Positions 17,349 through 26,523 are shown, numbered from the stretch's first letter. The stretch: DNA of 40,177 bases from Fidelibacterota bacterium (GCA_002704685.1 PAHD01000013.1:39988-80164); one strand, 5' to 3'. The notes: generated by a model from the sequence alone, not told the origin. Translations and numbers: made by a program.

Positions 17349-17363
17349 AAGGAGTAAAAAATA
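17349..17363 (+). promoter_or_regulatory. infC ribosome binding site with ATA start codon
   Basis: AAGGAG at 17349-17354 is followed by six bases and then ATA (17361-17363), which opens the conserved IF3 N-terminus AKKNNRNKYRVN. No ATG, TTG or better GTG occurs in this interval. IF3 discriminates against non-AUG initiation, and infC in many bacteria uses AUU, AUC or AUA so that IF3 limits its own synthesis. The same control is inferred here. Confidence 0.8.
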
Positions 17364-17885
17364 GCTAAAAAAAATAATAGAAATAAATACAGAGTGAATA
17401 GTCAAATTGTTTGTAATGAAGTAAGACTTATTGATAATAATAATGAGCAAAGGGGCTTGTTGAATTTAGAAAAAGCACAAGAAATAGCTAATAATGTTGG
17501 TTTAGATTTAGTAGAAATATCACCTAATTCTAACCCTCCAGTATGTAAAATTCTTGATTACGGTAAATTTCTTTATGAAATTGAAAAGCAAGATAAGTTA
17601 AACAAGAAAAAACAACATGTTGTTCAAGTTAAAGAAATTAGAATTAGACCGAACACTGGTGATCATGATTTAGTGACCAAACTTAAAAGAGGTCAAAAAT
17701 TTTTAGAAAATGGTGATAAATTGAAAATTACTGTTATGTACAGAGGAAGAGAATTTTATAGTAGAAAAGAAGATGGTATTGAAACTTTAAATAAAGTAGT
17801 TGAAGTTTTGAAGGATATATCATTCATAGATAAACCTGTAGATTTACAAGGACGAAGAGTTTCAATAGTTCTAAGTCCTAAATAA
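17361..17885 (+). CDS. infC: Translation initiation factor IF-3
   Basis: IF3 binds the 30S subunit, prevents premature 50S joining and checks the initiator codon. With the ATA start at 17361 the protein has 174 residues, the usual length. Starting at GTG 17394 would remove the conserved NNRNKYRVN segment. The N-domain (NSQIVCNEVRLIDNNNEQRG, ALDLVEISP-like GLDLVEISPNSNPPVCKI, LDYGKFLYE), the Lys-rich linker and the C-domain (VVQVKEIRIRPNTGDHDL, VMYRGREF, GRRVSIVLSPK) are all present. It heads the conserved infC-rpmI-rplT-pheS-pheT order. Confidence 0.95.
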   Translation: MAKKNNRNKYRVNSQIVCNEVRLIDNNNEQRGLLNLEKAQEIANNVGLDLVEISPNSNPPVCKILDYGKFLYEIEKQDKLNKKKQHVVQVKEIRIRPNTGDHDLVTKLKRGQKFLENGDKLKITVMYRGREFYSRKEDGIETLNKVVEVLKDISFIDKPVDLQGRRVSIVLSPK

Positions 17886-17897
17886 AGGAGAAAAAAA

Positions 17898-18086
17898 ATG
17901 CCAAAAATGAAAACAAAAAAAAGTGCTGCAAAAAGGTTCAAAAAAACTGGTACAGGTAAATTGGTATACAACCAATGTGGTAATCGGCATTTATCAACAA
18001 AAAAAAGTAGTAAAAGAAAAAGACAACTAAGAAAAAGTAAAACATTAAGTTCTGCAATGACTAAAAGAACTAATAATATGCTTTAA
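17898..18086 (+). CDS. rpmI: 50S ribosomal protein L35
   Basis: A 62-residue, very basic protein starting MPKMKTKKSAAKRFKKTGTG, the hallmark of L35, with NRHLSTKKSSKRKRQLRK in the middle. It is slightly shorter than the usual 64-66 residues. SD AAAGGAG lies at 17883-17889, 8 bases before the ATG. It lies 12 bases after infC and 19 before rplT, the standard operon position. Confidence 0.96.
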   Translation: MPKMKTKKSAAKRFKKTGTGKLVYNQCGNRHLSTKKSSKRKRQLRKSKTLSSAMTKRTNNML

Positions 18087-18105
18087 ACTATGAAAGGATA
18101 AAATT

Positions 18106-18453
18106 ATGCCAAGAGCTAATAGTAGTGTCCCAAGGCATAGAAGACACAGAAAAATAGTTAAACTAGCTAAGGGTTACAGGGGAGCTAGAAATTCAAACTT
18201 TAAGACTGCGAAAGATGCGGTTGAAAAAAGTTTATTATATGCATATAGAGATAGAAGGCAGAAAAAAAGAATGTTTAGAAAGCTTTGGATTATGAGAATA
18301 AATGCTGCAGTTAGAAATAGTGGTTTGACTTATTCGAGGTTTATTGCTCTTTTAAAAGATAAAAATATAGAATTAAATAGAAAATCATTAGCGCACATGG
18401 CAGTTAATGATCCTGATGGATTTTCAAGTATTATTGATTCAGTAACCAAATAA
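18106..18453 (+). CDS. rplT: 50S ribosomal protein L20
   Basis: A 115-residue protein with the L20 N-terminus MPRANSSVPRHRRHRKIVKL, then AKGYRGARNSNFKTAKDAVE, AYRDRRQKKRMFRKLWIMRI and NAAVRNSGLTYSRFI. It binds 23S rRNA early in 50S assembly and in several bacteria represses its own operon. No obvious mimic structure could be identified by eye in the leader here. SD AAAGGA lies just upstream. The TAA is 2 bases before the GTG start of pheS. Confidence 0.97.
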   Translation: MPRANSSVPRHRRHRKIVKLAKGYRGARNSNFKTAKDAVEKSLLYAYRDRRQKKRMFRKLWIMRINAAVRNSGLTYSRFIALLKDKNIELNRKSLAHMAVNDPDGFSSIIDSVTK

Positions 18454-18455
18454 TT

Positions 18456-19475
18456 GTGTCTTTAATTGATGAAATCAGTAAAATTAAATCAATTTTCAAA
18501 TCTGATTTAGATTTACTTAAAGAAAATAAGTTAAATCAAGATGAGGTTAAGTATAAGTATTTAGGAAGAAAAGGGTTAGTATCTAAACTATATTCAAAAT
18601 TATCATCAATTGATAATAAAGAAAAGCCCAAAGCAGGAAAAATAATTAATGAGCTAAAATTAGATATTTCCAATAAGTTAAATACTTTATTTTCAGAAAA
18701 TAATGTTTCTCAAAATCATGCCACTAAATTAGATCACTCTTTACCAGGTTTAAGGTTAAATAATGGAAGTATTCATCCATTAACCTTAATTATAAATGAA
18801 ATTAAGGACATTTTTAGTAAAATTGGTTTTTCAAATGTCTATGGTTCAGAAATTGATACTGATTATTATAATTTTGAAGCTTTAAATATTCCAAAACACC
18901 ATCCAGCAAGAGATATGCAAGATACATTTTACATAGAAAAAGATATCTTGCTTAGAACTCATACTTCAAGTAGTCAGGTTCATTTTATGGAGAATAATAA
19001 TCCTCCTATTCGAGTATTGAGTCCAGGGAGAGTATATAGGAATGAAGATATAAGCGTAAGGAGTTATTGTCTTTTTCATCAAATAGAGGGCCTATATGTT
19101 GATAAAAATGTTACTTTTTCTGATCTTAAAGGTACTTTAGAGTATTTTGCTAAAGAATTTTTTGGTCCAAAAATAAAGATAAGATTTAGACCGAGTTATT
19201 TTCCATTCACTGAACCAAGTGCTGAAATGGATGTATATTGGGGGTTAAATAGTGAATCTGATTATAGAATTACTAAAGGAACTGGTTGGTTAGAAATATT
19301 AGGTTGTGGTATGGTTAATCCAAAAGTATTCAAATCAGTAAACTATGATGTTAAAAAGTGGAATGGATATGCATTTGGATTAGGAATCGAAAGAATTGCT
19401 ATGCTTAAATATGGTATAGATGATATACGTTTGCTTTATGAAGGAGATATTAATTTTTTAGGGCAGTTCAAATGA
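18456..19475 (+). CDS. pheS: Phenylalanine-tRNA ligase alpha subunit
   Basis: The catalytic subunit of the alpha2-beta2 PheRS. The start is GTG 18456, 2 bases after rplT, with no SD of its own, suggesting coupling to L20 translation. The 339 residues include the N-terminal coiled coil, motif 1 region (HPLTLIINEIKDIF, GSEIDTDYYNFEALNIP, HHPARDMQDTFYI), motif 2 (GRVYRNEDISVRSYCLFHQIEGL) and motif 3 (GYAFGLGIERIAMLKYGI). FRPSYFPFTEPSAEMDVYW forms the phenylalanine-binding region. Its stop overlaps pheT by 4 bases. Confidence 0.97.
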   Translation: MSLIDEISKIKSIFKSDLDLLKENKLNQDEVKYKYLGRKGLVSKLYSKLSSIDNKEKPKAGKIINELKLDISNKLNTLFSENNVSQNHATKLDHSLPGLRLNNGSIHPLTLIINEIKDIFSKIGFSNVYGSEIDTDYYNFEALNIPKHHPARDMQDTFYIEKDILLRTHTSSSQVHFMENNNPPIRVLSPGRVYRNEDISVRSYCLFHQIEGLYVDKNVTFSDLKGTLEYFAKEFFGPKIKIRFRPSYFPFTEPSAEMDVYWGLNSESDYRITKGTGWLEILGCGMVNPKVFKSVNYDVKKWNGYAFGLGIERIAMLKYGIDDIRLLYEGDINFLGQFK

Positions 19476-21820
19476 AAATTTCACGAAATTGGTTGAATGA
19501 TTATATCATTTCTAATAAAACGGATAATGAGTTAGTTGATTTTTTTACTCAACTTGGCCTTGAATGCACTGTTTCTCAATATAAATTCAATTTTTCTAAT
19601 GTTACAGTTGGTAAGGTTGTAAAGTGTGTTAACCACCCAAATGCTGATAAATTAAAATTATGTGAAATTGACTTAGGAAATAAAACCGAAGAAATAGTTT
19701 GTGGCGCACCAAATATTAAAGATGGTTTAACTGTTCCAGTTGCAAGAGTTGGTTCAAAGGTTGGAGAATTAAAAATTAAAAAAGTTAAGATTAGAGATGT
19801 TTATTCAAATGGTATGATTTGTTCAGGAAAAGAATTGGGAATTAATGATGATCATAATGGTATTATGGTTTTAGATAGTAGTTTAAATTCTGGAGACAAT
19901 TTTATAGATGCATTGAATCTTAAAGAAGATAGTATTTTTGATTTTGATATTACTCCAAATAGAGGTGATTGTTTTAGTCATTTAGGTATTGCAAGAGAAC
20001 TTGCAATAATTGAAAATAAGAAAATTAATTTTAAAAAATATAAATTAAAATTATCTAATTTTAAAACATCTGATTTAATTGATGTAAAAATTCATGAAAA
20101 AGATATATGCTCAAGATATTCCTGTAGAATTATTAAAAATATTAGTGTTAATGAAAGCGCTGATTGGTTAAAAAATAAGTTAAGTTTAATAAACCAGAAA
20201 TCAATTAATAATATTGTAGATTTATCAAATTTTATAATGTTTGATACTGGACAACCATTACATGTTTTTGATCTTGATAAATTAAAAGGAAAAATTAATA
20301 TTAGGCTTGCTAAAAAAAATGAAGAATTTATTACACTTGATAATATTAAACTGAAGCTATCTGAAGAAGATATTGTAATTGCAGATGATGAGAAACCAAT
20401 AGCCTTGGCTGGTGTTATAGGCGGAATTAATAGTAATGTTGATTCTTCAACAAAAAATATATTAATAGAAAGTGCGGTTTTTGATGAAGTTAGAATAAGA
20501 AAAACTTCAAAAAAATATGATTATTCTAAAGAAGCGTCAAAAAGATTTGAGAGAGGTATAGATTTAAATAATACTGTAGATTCAATGAATAAATTTTCAA
20601 ATTTATTGGTAGACACAACCAAAGCAGATATTGCTTCTGATTATATAGATGTTTATAGCACTAAAAATGCTAGATTGATTGCTTTTGATGTTATGAAGTG
20701 TAATAATTTTTTAGGCACGTCACTCAATAGTAAAAAAATAAAAGATATTTTCAGTTTATTAAATATAGATTGCTCAAAAGAAATTAATTCATTTAATTGT
20801 AAAATTCCTTTATATAGAAATGATATAAAGTTTGAAGAAGATCTTTTCGAAGAAGTTGCAAGAGTGTATGGTTATAATAATATTCCTTCAAATAATAATT
20901 TTTATGTACCATCTAATTCATTTATTAATGATCAGGAATTATTAGATGATAAAATTAGAAATTTTTTATCATCTAATGGTTTTAATGAACATTATTCTAA
21001 TAGTTTATATTCAAAAAAAGATTGTGATTTAAATAGTGATCTAAAGCCCGTAAAATTAATCAATCCCCTCAGTATTGAAATGGAATATGTAAGAAATTCA
21101 TTATATCCTGGTTTAATGAGGGCAGTCTCATTTAATCAGCGTAGAGGGAAAAATTTTATAAAATTGTTTGAAATTGGTAATATATCATTTTTATGTCCTA
21201 AGTCATCTAGAAAGACCTCTCAAATCAAGAAAGTGATGTTAGTTTGGTTCGGTGATAAAATTAAACACTGGAATAATCCTTTGCATCAAGATTTATTCTC
21301 CATTAAAGGTGAATTAAAATCTTTATTTAATATGCTAAATATTTTAAACGTTAATTTTAAATTAAATGATAAAAAATTAGATATTCTTGTAGGCAAGAAA
21401 GTTATTGGGTATTTAAAGTCTGTAGAGAGAAATAGTCTTAAAAGTTTTGGTATATCAAGTGATATTTTTGTTTGTTCAATTGATTTGCATCATCTTTTGA
21501 AATATTTTAATAATAAAATAGTTTATAATAAAATATATTCCTTCCCATCGATAGAAAGAGATATTTCAATTTTAATTAATAAAAAATATACTAATGAAGA
21601 AATTATGAATTCTATTTTTCAAAATGGTGGAGAATATTTAAATGATGTTGAGTTATTTGATATTTACGATGGAAATGAGATTCCAAAAAATTCTAAAAGT
21701 TTAGCTTACTCATTAAAATTTAAATCTAATTCTAAAACTTTAACTGATAAAGAAGTCGATATATTTTTTAATAAAATTTTAAATGTTCTAAAATCATCTT
21801 TTAAAGCTAAACAAAGATAA
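19472..21820 (+). CDS. pheT: Phenylalanine-tRNA ligase beta subunit
   Basis: A 782-residue tRNA-binding and editing subunit. Domains in order: N-terminal EMAP-type tRNA-binding domain (GKVVKCVNHPNADKLKLCEI, VCGAPNI, residues about 40-150), B3/B4 editing region (NIVDLSNFIMFDTGQPLHVF, ALAGVIGG, RFERGIDL), B5 region (DIKFEEDLFEEVARVYGYNN), catalytic-like core and C-terminal anticodon-binding FDX-ACB domain (SFPSIERDISILINKKY, ending KAKQR). ATG 19472 overlaps the pheS TGA by 4 bases. It is slightly shorter than E. coli PheT (795). Confidence 0.97.
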   Translation: MKISRNWLNDYIISNKTDNELVDFFTQLGLECTVSQYKFNFSNVTVGKVVKCVNHPNADKLKLCEIDLGNKTEEIVCGAPNIKDGLTVPVARVGSKVGELKIKKVKIRDVYSNGMICSGKELGINDDHNGIMVLDSSLNSGDNFIDALNLKEDSIFDFDITPNRGDCFSHLGIARELAIIENKKINFKKYKLKLSNFKTSDLIDVKIHEKDICSRYSCRIIKNISVNESADWLKNKLSLINQKSINNIVDLSNFIMFDTGQPLHVFDLDKLKGKINIRLAKKNEEFITLDNIKLKLSEEDIVIADDEKPIALAGVIGGINSNVDSSTKNILIESAVFDEVRIRKTSKKYDYSKEASKRFERGIDLNNTVDSMNKFSNLLVDTTKADIASDYIDVYSTKNARLIAFDVMKCNNFLGTSLNSKKIKDIFSLLNIDCSKEINSFNCKIPLYRNDIKFEEDLFEEVARVYGYNNIPSNNNFYVPSNSFINDQELLDDKIRNFLSSNGFNEHYSNSLYSKKDCDLNSDLKPVKLINPLSIEMEYVRNSLYPGLMRAVSFNQRRGKNFIKLFEIGNISFLCPKSSRKTSQIKKVMLVWFGDKIKHWNNPLHQDLFSIKGELKSLFNMLNILNVNFKLNDKKLDILVGKKVIGYLKSVERNSLKSFGISSDIFVCSIDLHHLLKYFNNKIVYNKIYSFPSIERDISILINKKYTNEEIMNSIFQNGGEYLNDVELFDIYDGNEIPKNSKSLAYSLKFKSNSKTLTDKEVDIFFNKILNVLKSSFKAKQR

Positions 21821-21834
21821 ATTAGGAGAATTAA

Positions 21835-22131
21835 ATGAAGAATAAATTAAAAGTTTCAAAAGTAAATATTCTTGGTCAAGATTATTTCATTCGTTCATCT
21901 GCAAAACAATCTTATTTTGAACAGGTTGAGTCTTACATAAATGAAAAAACAAATGAATTAATAGAAAATGGTTTGAATCCTGAGACTGAACAGCTTAAAA
22001 TTGCCGTCTTAGCATGTATGAATATAACAGATGAGTTGTTTTTGTACAAAACTCAAAAAAAAGAGGTTTTATCAAAAATTGAATCAAAATCAAATGCATT
22101 GCTTGAATTCATAGATGAGAAGCTGACTTAG
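21835..22131 (+). CDS. zapA: Cell division protein ZapA-like
   Basis: A 98-residue protein with an SD (AGGAG at 21825-21829). ZapA binds and bundles FtsZ filaments at the division site. The N-terminal globular part is diagnostic (VSKVNILGQDYFIRSSA, then YFEQVESYINEKTNELIE), followed by LKIAVLACMNITDELF and a helical tail that would form the coiled-coil dimer. zapA downstream of pheT is a common arrangement. The gene ends 2 bases before folD. Confidence 0.85.
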   Translation: MKNKLKVSKVNILGQDYFIRSSAKQSYFEQVESYINEKTNELIENGLNPETEQLKIAVLACMNITDELFLYKTQKKEVLSKIESKSNALLEFIDEKLT

Positions 22132-22133
22132 TT

Positions 22134-23012
22134 ATGAGTTCTAATCTTTTATTAGGTAAACCAGTTGCTGAAAAGCATTATTCTGTTATGAAAAAAAGAA
22201 TTTTAGAATTAAAAAATAAAGGTATAGTTCCAAAGTTGGTAGTTATCTTAATTGGAAATAATCCTGCTTCAAGAATTTATGTCAATTCAAAAGCTAAGAT
22301 GTTTAAAAATCTAAACTGTTTATCAGAAATCAAAAAGTTAAATAAAGATGTTTCAAAAAATAATCTTTTAAAATTAATTTAGGATTTGAATAATGATAAA
22401 AATATTCATGGGATACTATTACAATTACCCCTACCTAAGCATTTAGATTCAAATGATTTTCTATCAAAAATAAATCCTATGAAAGATGTGGATGGATTTC
22501 ATCCAGAAAATTCAGGTCTTTTATTTCAAGGAAAACCTAGGTTCATCCCTTGTACTCCTTTGGGTTGTGTTAAAATTTTAGAGTATTATAAAATTAATAT
22601 AAAGTCTAAATATATTGTGGTCATTGGAAGAAGTAATATTGTAGGAAAGCCAATAACCTCTCTTCTTTCACAACCATTTGAGATAGGAAATGCAACTGTT
22701 ACTTTGTGTCATTCACATACTACTAATTTATCTGATTATACAAAATTAGCAGACATTATTATTGCTGCAGTAGGAAAGCCTAATTTGATTAAAAAAGATA
22801 TGGTAAAAGATGGATGTATTATTTTAGATATTGGAATAAATAGAATAAATGATCATTCAGATAAAGGATATCATATTGTTGGCGATGTTGATTTTTCAAG
22901 TCTTGTAGAAAAAGCAAGCTATATTACTCCTGTACCTGGTGGAGTTGGACCGATGACAATCTCAATGCTAATGCATAATACAATTCTAGCTGCAGAACTA
23001 TCTATTAAATAA
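22134..23012 (+). pseudogene. folD: FolD, methylenetetrahydrofolate dehydrogenase/cyclohydrolase, with in-frame amber codon
   Basis: FolD interconverts 5,10-methylene- and 10-formyl-tetrahydrofolate. The frame is FolD from end to end (292 codons, normal length) but is split by TAG at 22380-22382 (codon 83), between LLKLI and DLNNDKNIHGILLQLPLP, where homologues usually have Glu, Asp or Lys. All functional motifs are intact: GNNPASRIYVNSKAKM (catalytic Lys), LLQLPLPKHL, MKDVDGFHPENSG, VVIGRSNIVGKP, CHSHT and PVPGGVGPMTISMLM. A TTG at 22386 could restart translation but would miss the catalytic lysine. FolD is usually essential, so an amber suppressor/readthrough, a strain mutation or a sequence error (one base, for example GAG to TAG) are the options. 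Its end overlaps the convergent methyltransferase gene by 8 bases. Confidence 0.9.
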
Positions 23013-24528
23013 AGTAATTTATACTAACCGTTGGGTTTGTTTCAGGAAATATATATTCATTTTTTGAAGTATTGTGTATGCCTGCATTTTTAAAACAATT
23101 CATATAACAATCATATTCAATTAAATATTGGTCAGTATATCCATGGGTAGTATCATAGGAGCATGAAAGAGTTTTTCCAGAGTTTATTCGAGTTATTTCA
23201 GGGTCAAGAGTATGTAGTTCTATTATTATAAGACCATATTTTTTTATATAAGGTTTCCATTTATGTAAATGTTCAATAAAATTAGCTATTAAATTTCTTG
23301 AATTAATTAACTTACCTTTGAAAGCAAAGCTTCCTTTTGATATAATATCATGTTTGAGAAATTCTTTTGAAGGTTTTTTATAAATTCGGTTATGATCTAA
23401 GAATGTTCTACAATTTAAAAGATTTTTTAGTTTTAAATCGTATTTTTTAATTAAGTCATTATTTAATTTTTTAGGGTTTGAAATATCTCCACTCAGAATA
23501 TAATGATTAATTTTTTTTAAAGTTGATTTTGTTGCAATTCTAGCTTTTTTATTAATATCTGTTCCAACGATTATTAAAGGTTTCTTATTTAAATTTTCTC
23601 CTCTTATGGTATTATTCGTTATAATTTTATATAGATGTTTAAGAAATGTTCCATCACCACAGCCTATATCAATAATACCATCAGGTTGTTCATATAGAGG
23701 TTTATTAAAAATATCTAAAATAATGTTGTCTATTTTTTTAAAATAATTTTTATGAGCTCCTCCACTTCCCCATACATTTAGAGGCCTGTCAACATGAATT
23801 TCAGTATTATCTTCCGTTCTTTGCCAAATAAAGTCAGGTTTACTAGTTAAAAGTTTATTGATATTATTTAATGTATTTAAGTAAGATACTGTAACCCCGT
23901 ATGCTGATGCTTTTGAAATAAAGTATAATCCCTTTTTAGTTAATTTATTATTATTAATTAAACCAAAATAAATGAATAATTTAAAAATTGCTTTTTTAAA
24001 ATTTTTATCAATATCATTTAATATGATTTTACTGTTATGAATTTTTAATTTTCTATTAAAAGATAGTTTTGACAAGATTGGTCCTAGTAAAAATCCTTCA
24101 AAATAATCTGCTAGAAAACTATTTTTTTTATAATTACTACTAATTAAATCATTTATATAATTTAAATAATTTTTAATATCTCTGTTTTTTAAATTGTTTA
24201 TTTTTAAATAAAAAGAAATTAGGAAGTCAATGTTTTTTATTAAATCAATATTTCTTGTTAGTTTGTATAATTTTTTATTTGAATTGAATTTATAATCATT
24301 TATATCATTTTTTTCAATGAGATTGATTAGATTGCAATTCATTAAGGTCCTCAAGCTAACATTTAAATATCCCAAATTAATATTGTTATTTTTATTTAGG
24401 TCATTTATTGTAAAAGATTCTTTTTTATTAATTAATTGAATTATATTTACTTTTTTAAGAGCTAATATTGTAGGCATTAAGACAATACCATCAAGATGTT
24501 TAAATAAAGTTTCTCTAAAATTTTTCAT
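23005..24528 (-). CDS. Class I SAM-dependent methyltransferase, orphan
   Basis: A 507-residue protein. The N-terminal 230 residues are helical with winged-helix-like segments (HLDGIVLMPTILALKKVNII; NLGYLNVSLRTLMNCNLINL), as in dimerisation domains of small-molecule methyltransferases. The catalytic core starts near residue 284 with motif I IIDIGCGDGTFLKHLY, acidic strand VGTDINKKA and a later LSGDISNP. LNCRTFLDHNRIYKKP (about residue 370) and GLIIIELHTLDPE follow. WGSGGAHKNYF precedes motif I. The layout recalls methyltransferases from polyketide pathways (AprA-like), but this is memory-based and weak. There are no biosynthetic neighbours. It is convergent to folD and divergent from hisC; Asn, Lys and Ile content is even higher than in its neighbours. 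Confidence 0.8.
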   Translation of the reverse strand: MKNFRETLFKHLDGIVLMPTILALKKVNIIQLINKKESFTINDLNKNNNINLGYLNVSLRTLMNCNLINLIEKNDINDYKFNSNKKLYKLTRNIDLIKNIDFLISFYLKINNLKNRDIKNYLNYINDLISSNYKKNSFLADYFEGFLLGPILSKLSFNRKLKIHNSKIILNDIDKNFKKAIFKLFIYFGLINNNKLTKKGLYFISKASAYGVTVSYLNTLNNINKLLTSKPDFIWQRTEDNTEIHVDRPLNVWGSGGAHKNYFKKIDNIILDIFNKPLYEQPDGIIDIGCGDGTFLKHLYKIITNNTIRGENLNKKPLIIVGTDINKKARIATKSTLKKINHYILSGDISNPKKLNNDLIKKYDLKLKNLLNCRTFLDHNRIYKKPSKEFLKHDIISKGSFAFKGKLINSRNLIANFIEHLHKWKPYIKKYGLIIIELHTLDPEITRINSGKTLSCSYDTTHGYTDQYLIEYDCYMNCFKNAGIHNTSKNEYIFPETNPTVSINYFI

Positions 24529-24540
24529 AAATAATTTATT

Positions 24541-24571
24541 TTAACTAAAAAATATTTAATCTTACTATAAT
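24541..24571 (+). promoter_or_regulatory. Possible promoter for the hisC operon
   Basis: In the 68-base divergent gap between the methyltransferase and hisC, TATAAT stands at 24566-24571. TTAACT at 24541-24546 lies 19 bases upstream, a little longer than the ideal spacing. The base composition is extremely AT-rich, so chance matches are likely. Confidence 0.3.
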
Positions 24572-24596
24572 AAGTAATAAATTTATATGCAATATA

Positions 24597-25685
24597 ATGA
24601 GATTAGTACCTAAATATATAAAGAATTTATCACCTTACGTACCAGGTAAGCGTATTGAAGATATTAAAATAAATTCAAATTTAGGTAAAATAATAAAGCT
24701 TTCGTCAAATGAAAATCCTTATGGTCCTTCAAAAAAAGCAATTAAAATAATAAATACTTGTTTCAAAAATCTACATAGATATCCAGATTCATCTGGATTT
24801 TTACTTAGAAAAAAAATATCTAAAATTTATAAAGTTAATATTGACAACGTAATTTTAGGAAATGGTAGTGAAGGTATAATGTCTGCTATAATTAGAACTT
24901 TTCTTAATGAAACTGATGAAATGATTAGTTCAGAAAATTCATTTATTGGTTTTAGAGTACTTGCAAATGCTTCAGGAAAAAAAATAAATTGGGTTAAGGC
25001 AAAAAATTATAAGTATAATTTGCATGCAATTTCTGATAAAATAAATGAAAATACAAAAATTATTTATCTAGCTAATCCTGATAATCCAACTGGAACATAT
25101 TTCAATAAGCTTAATTTTGAAAAATTTATGAACAATGTTCCTGAGCGAACATTGGTTATATTAGATGAAGCTTATTTTGAATTTGCAAGTCATTTAAAAG
25201 ATTATCCTGACTCAATGTCCTATAGATTTGATAATGTAATAACACTTAGGACTTTTTCAAAGGGTTATGGGCTTGCAGGACTAAGAATAGGTTATGGTTT
25301 AGCTCATCGAGAGCTAATTTCAAATTTAATGAAAGTTAAGTTACCCTTTGAACCTTCTACTCCTGCTCAACTAGCTGCACTTGAGGCTTTAAATGATTCT
25401 GAGCATTTAAGAAAAACAATAAAATTTAATATTATTGGTATTGATATGTTGATAAAACAATTTGATTTGCTTGGACTTAGTTATATTGATACTTCAGCTA
25501 ATTTTATAACTTTGATTTTTGATAATTATAAAAAAGCAAGTTATTTTACTAGCTTTATGTTGGAAAATGGAATAATTCTAAGATCTTTAAAAGGATTTGG
25601 GTTAGATAATTGTGTTAGAATATCTATAGGAACAATAAATGAAATAAAGATATTTATTAAAATCTTAAAAAAATATGAATCATAA
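24597..25685 (+). CDS. hisC: Histidinol-phosphate aminotransferase
   Basis: A PLP class I/II aminotransferase, 362 residues, acting in histidine synthesis (imidazole acetol phosphate plus glutamate). Visible motifs: SSNENPYGPSKKA (residues 36-48), VILGNGSEGIMSAI, NPDNPTGT (PLP-binding Asn), VILDEAYFEF (Asp190, Tyr193) and TFSKGYGLAGLRIGYG with PLP lysine 222. No other his genes are nearby, and HisC-type enzymes may also act on aromatic amino acids or other substrates, so the substrate is less certain than the fold. It overlaps the next ATG by 11 bases. Confidence 0.88.
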   Translation: MRLVPKYIKNLSPYVPGKRIEDIKINSNLGKIIKLSSNENPYGPSKKAIKIINTCFKNLHRYPDSSGFLLRKKISKIYKVNIDNVILGNGSEGIMSAIIRTFLNETDEMISSENSFIGFRVLANASGKKINWVKAKNYKYNLHAISDKINENTKIIYLANPDNPTGTYFNKLNFEKFMNNVPERTLVILDEAYFEFASHLKDYPDSMSYRFDNVITLRTFSKGYGLAGLRIGYGLAHRELISNLMKVKLPFEPSTPAQLAALEALNDSEHLRKTIKFNIIGIDMLIKQFDLLGLSYIDTSANFITLIFDNYKKASYFTSFMLENGIILRSLKGFGLDNCVRISIGTINEIKIFIKILKKYES

Positions 25686-26523
25686 AAAAATAGACCCAAA
25701 ATCAAATAGTTTAAGAGAGAATTATCATTTATTGATTTCTGGTATTGCGCCAAGACCTATAGCCTTAGTTGGTTCAAAAGATTCTTCAAATAACTTTAAT
25801 CTTGCACCTTTTTCATATTTTAATGCATTTGGTGCAAATCCTCCTGTTGTTGGTTTTTCTCCTGCATTAAGTGGAAGAACAGGATTACCCAAGGATACAT
25901 TGGCAAACATAGAATCGACTAAAGAGTTTACTGTTTCAATCGTTACCTCTGAAATAGTTTATCAGACTAGTTTAGCTTCATGTGAATATGAAAAAAATAT
26001 CGATGAATTTGATAAATCTGGTTTAGGTAAATATAACTCTAATGTTATATCAACTCCAGGAGTTCTAGAATCACCTTTCATTATGGAGTGTAAATTAATT
26101 GATATAATTAAACTTGGTAATAAACCTGGTAGTGGTAATTTGATTTTGGGTGAGGTTGTTTTTTTTCATATAAATGAAGATTTATTTAAAGATGATGGTA
26201 GTATTGATGCATTTAAAATTGATCAGATTGGAAGAAGTGGTGGTGGATGGTATACAAAAGTAAAAGAATCACTATTTAAGCTATCTAAGCCTAGAGGGAT
26301 TGGTGTAGGATTTGATTCTATTCCATATAAATTTTTAAATACTTCATTGACAGGAAATCAATTAGCTAAGTTAGCAGCTATAGAAAAAATACCTAAATAT
26401 GTCGATATAAATATTCCTTTAAATTTTAATAATCTAGTAAAAAAACTTTCAGAATATATAAATAAAGATGAAATTGAAACAGCTTGGAAATATATTTTAA
26501 AATGGAAATATTTAAATGAATGA
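25675..26523 (+). CDS. Flavin-reductase-like FMN-binding split-barrel protein
   Basis: A 282-residue protein of the flavin reductase-like family. The N-terminal barrel has YHLLISGIAPRPIALVGSKD, NLAPFSYFNAFGANPPVVGF and KDTLANIESTKEFTVSIVT, the usual FMN-binding pattern. GNLILGEVVFFHI comes near residue 160, and a polar C-terminal extension of about 90 residues ends in AWKYILKWKYLNE. Members reduce flavin with NAD(P)H or act as small FMN oxidoreductases; the substrate is not shown. The start overlaps hisC and the end overlaps the acetoacetyl-CoA synthetase ATG by 8 bases, so all three are in one operon. Confidence 0.82.
   Translation: MNHKKIDPKSNSLRENYHLLISGIAPRPIALVGSKDSSNNFNLAPFSYFNAFGANPPVVGFSPALSGRTGLPKDTLANIESTKEFTVSIVTSEIVYQTSLASCEYEKNIDEFDKSGLGKYNSNVISTPGVLESPFIMECKLIDIIKLGNKPGSGNLILGEVVFFHINEDLFKDDGSIDAFKIDQIGRSGGGWYTKVKESLFKLSKPRGIGVGFDSIPYKFLNTSLTGNQLAKLAAIEKIPKYVDINIPLNFNNLVKKLSEYINKDEIETAWKYILKWKYLNE

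Noticed and set aside
22380..22382. TAG recoding (alternative genetic code) as an explanation of the folD amber
   Set aside because: TAG terminates several intact genes in the window, so it is a normal stop here.
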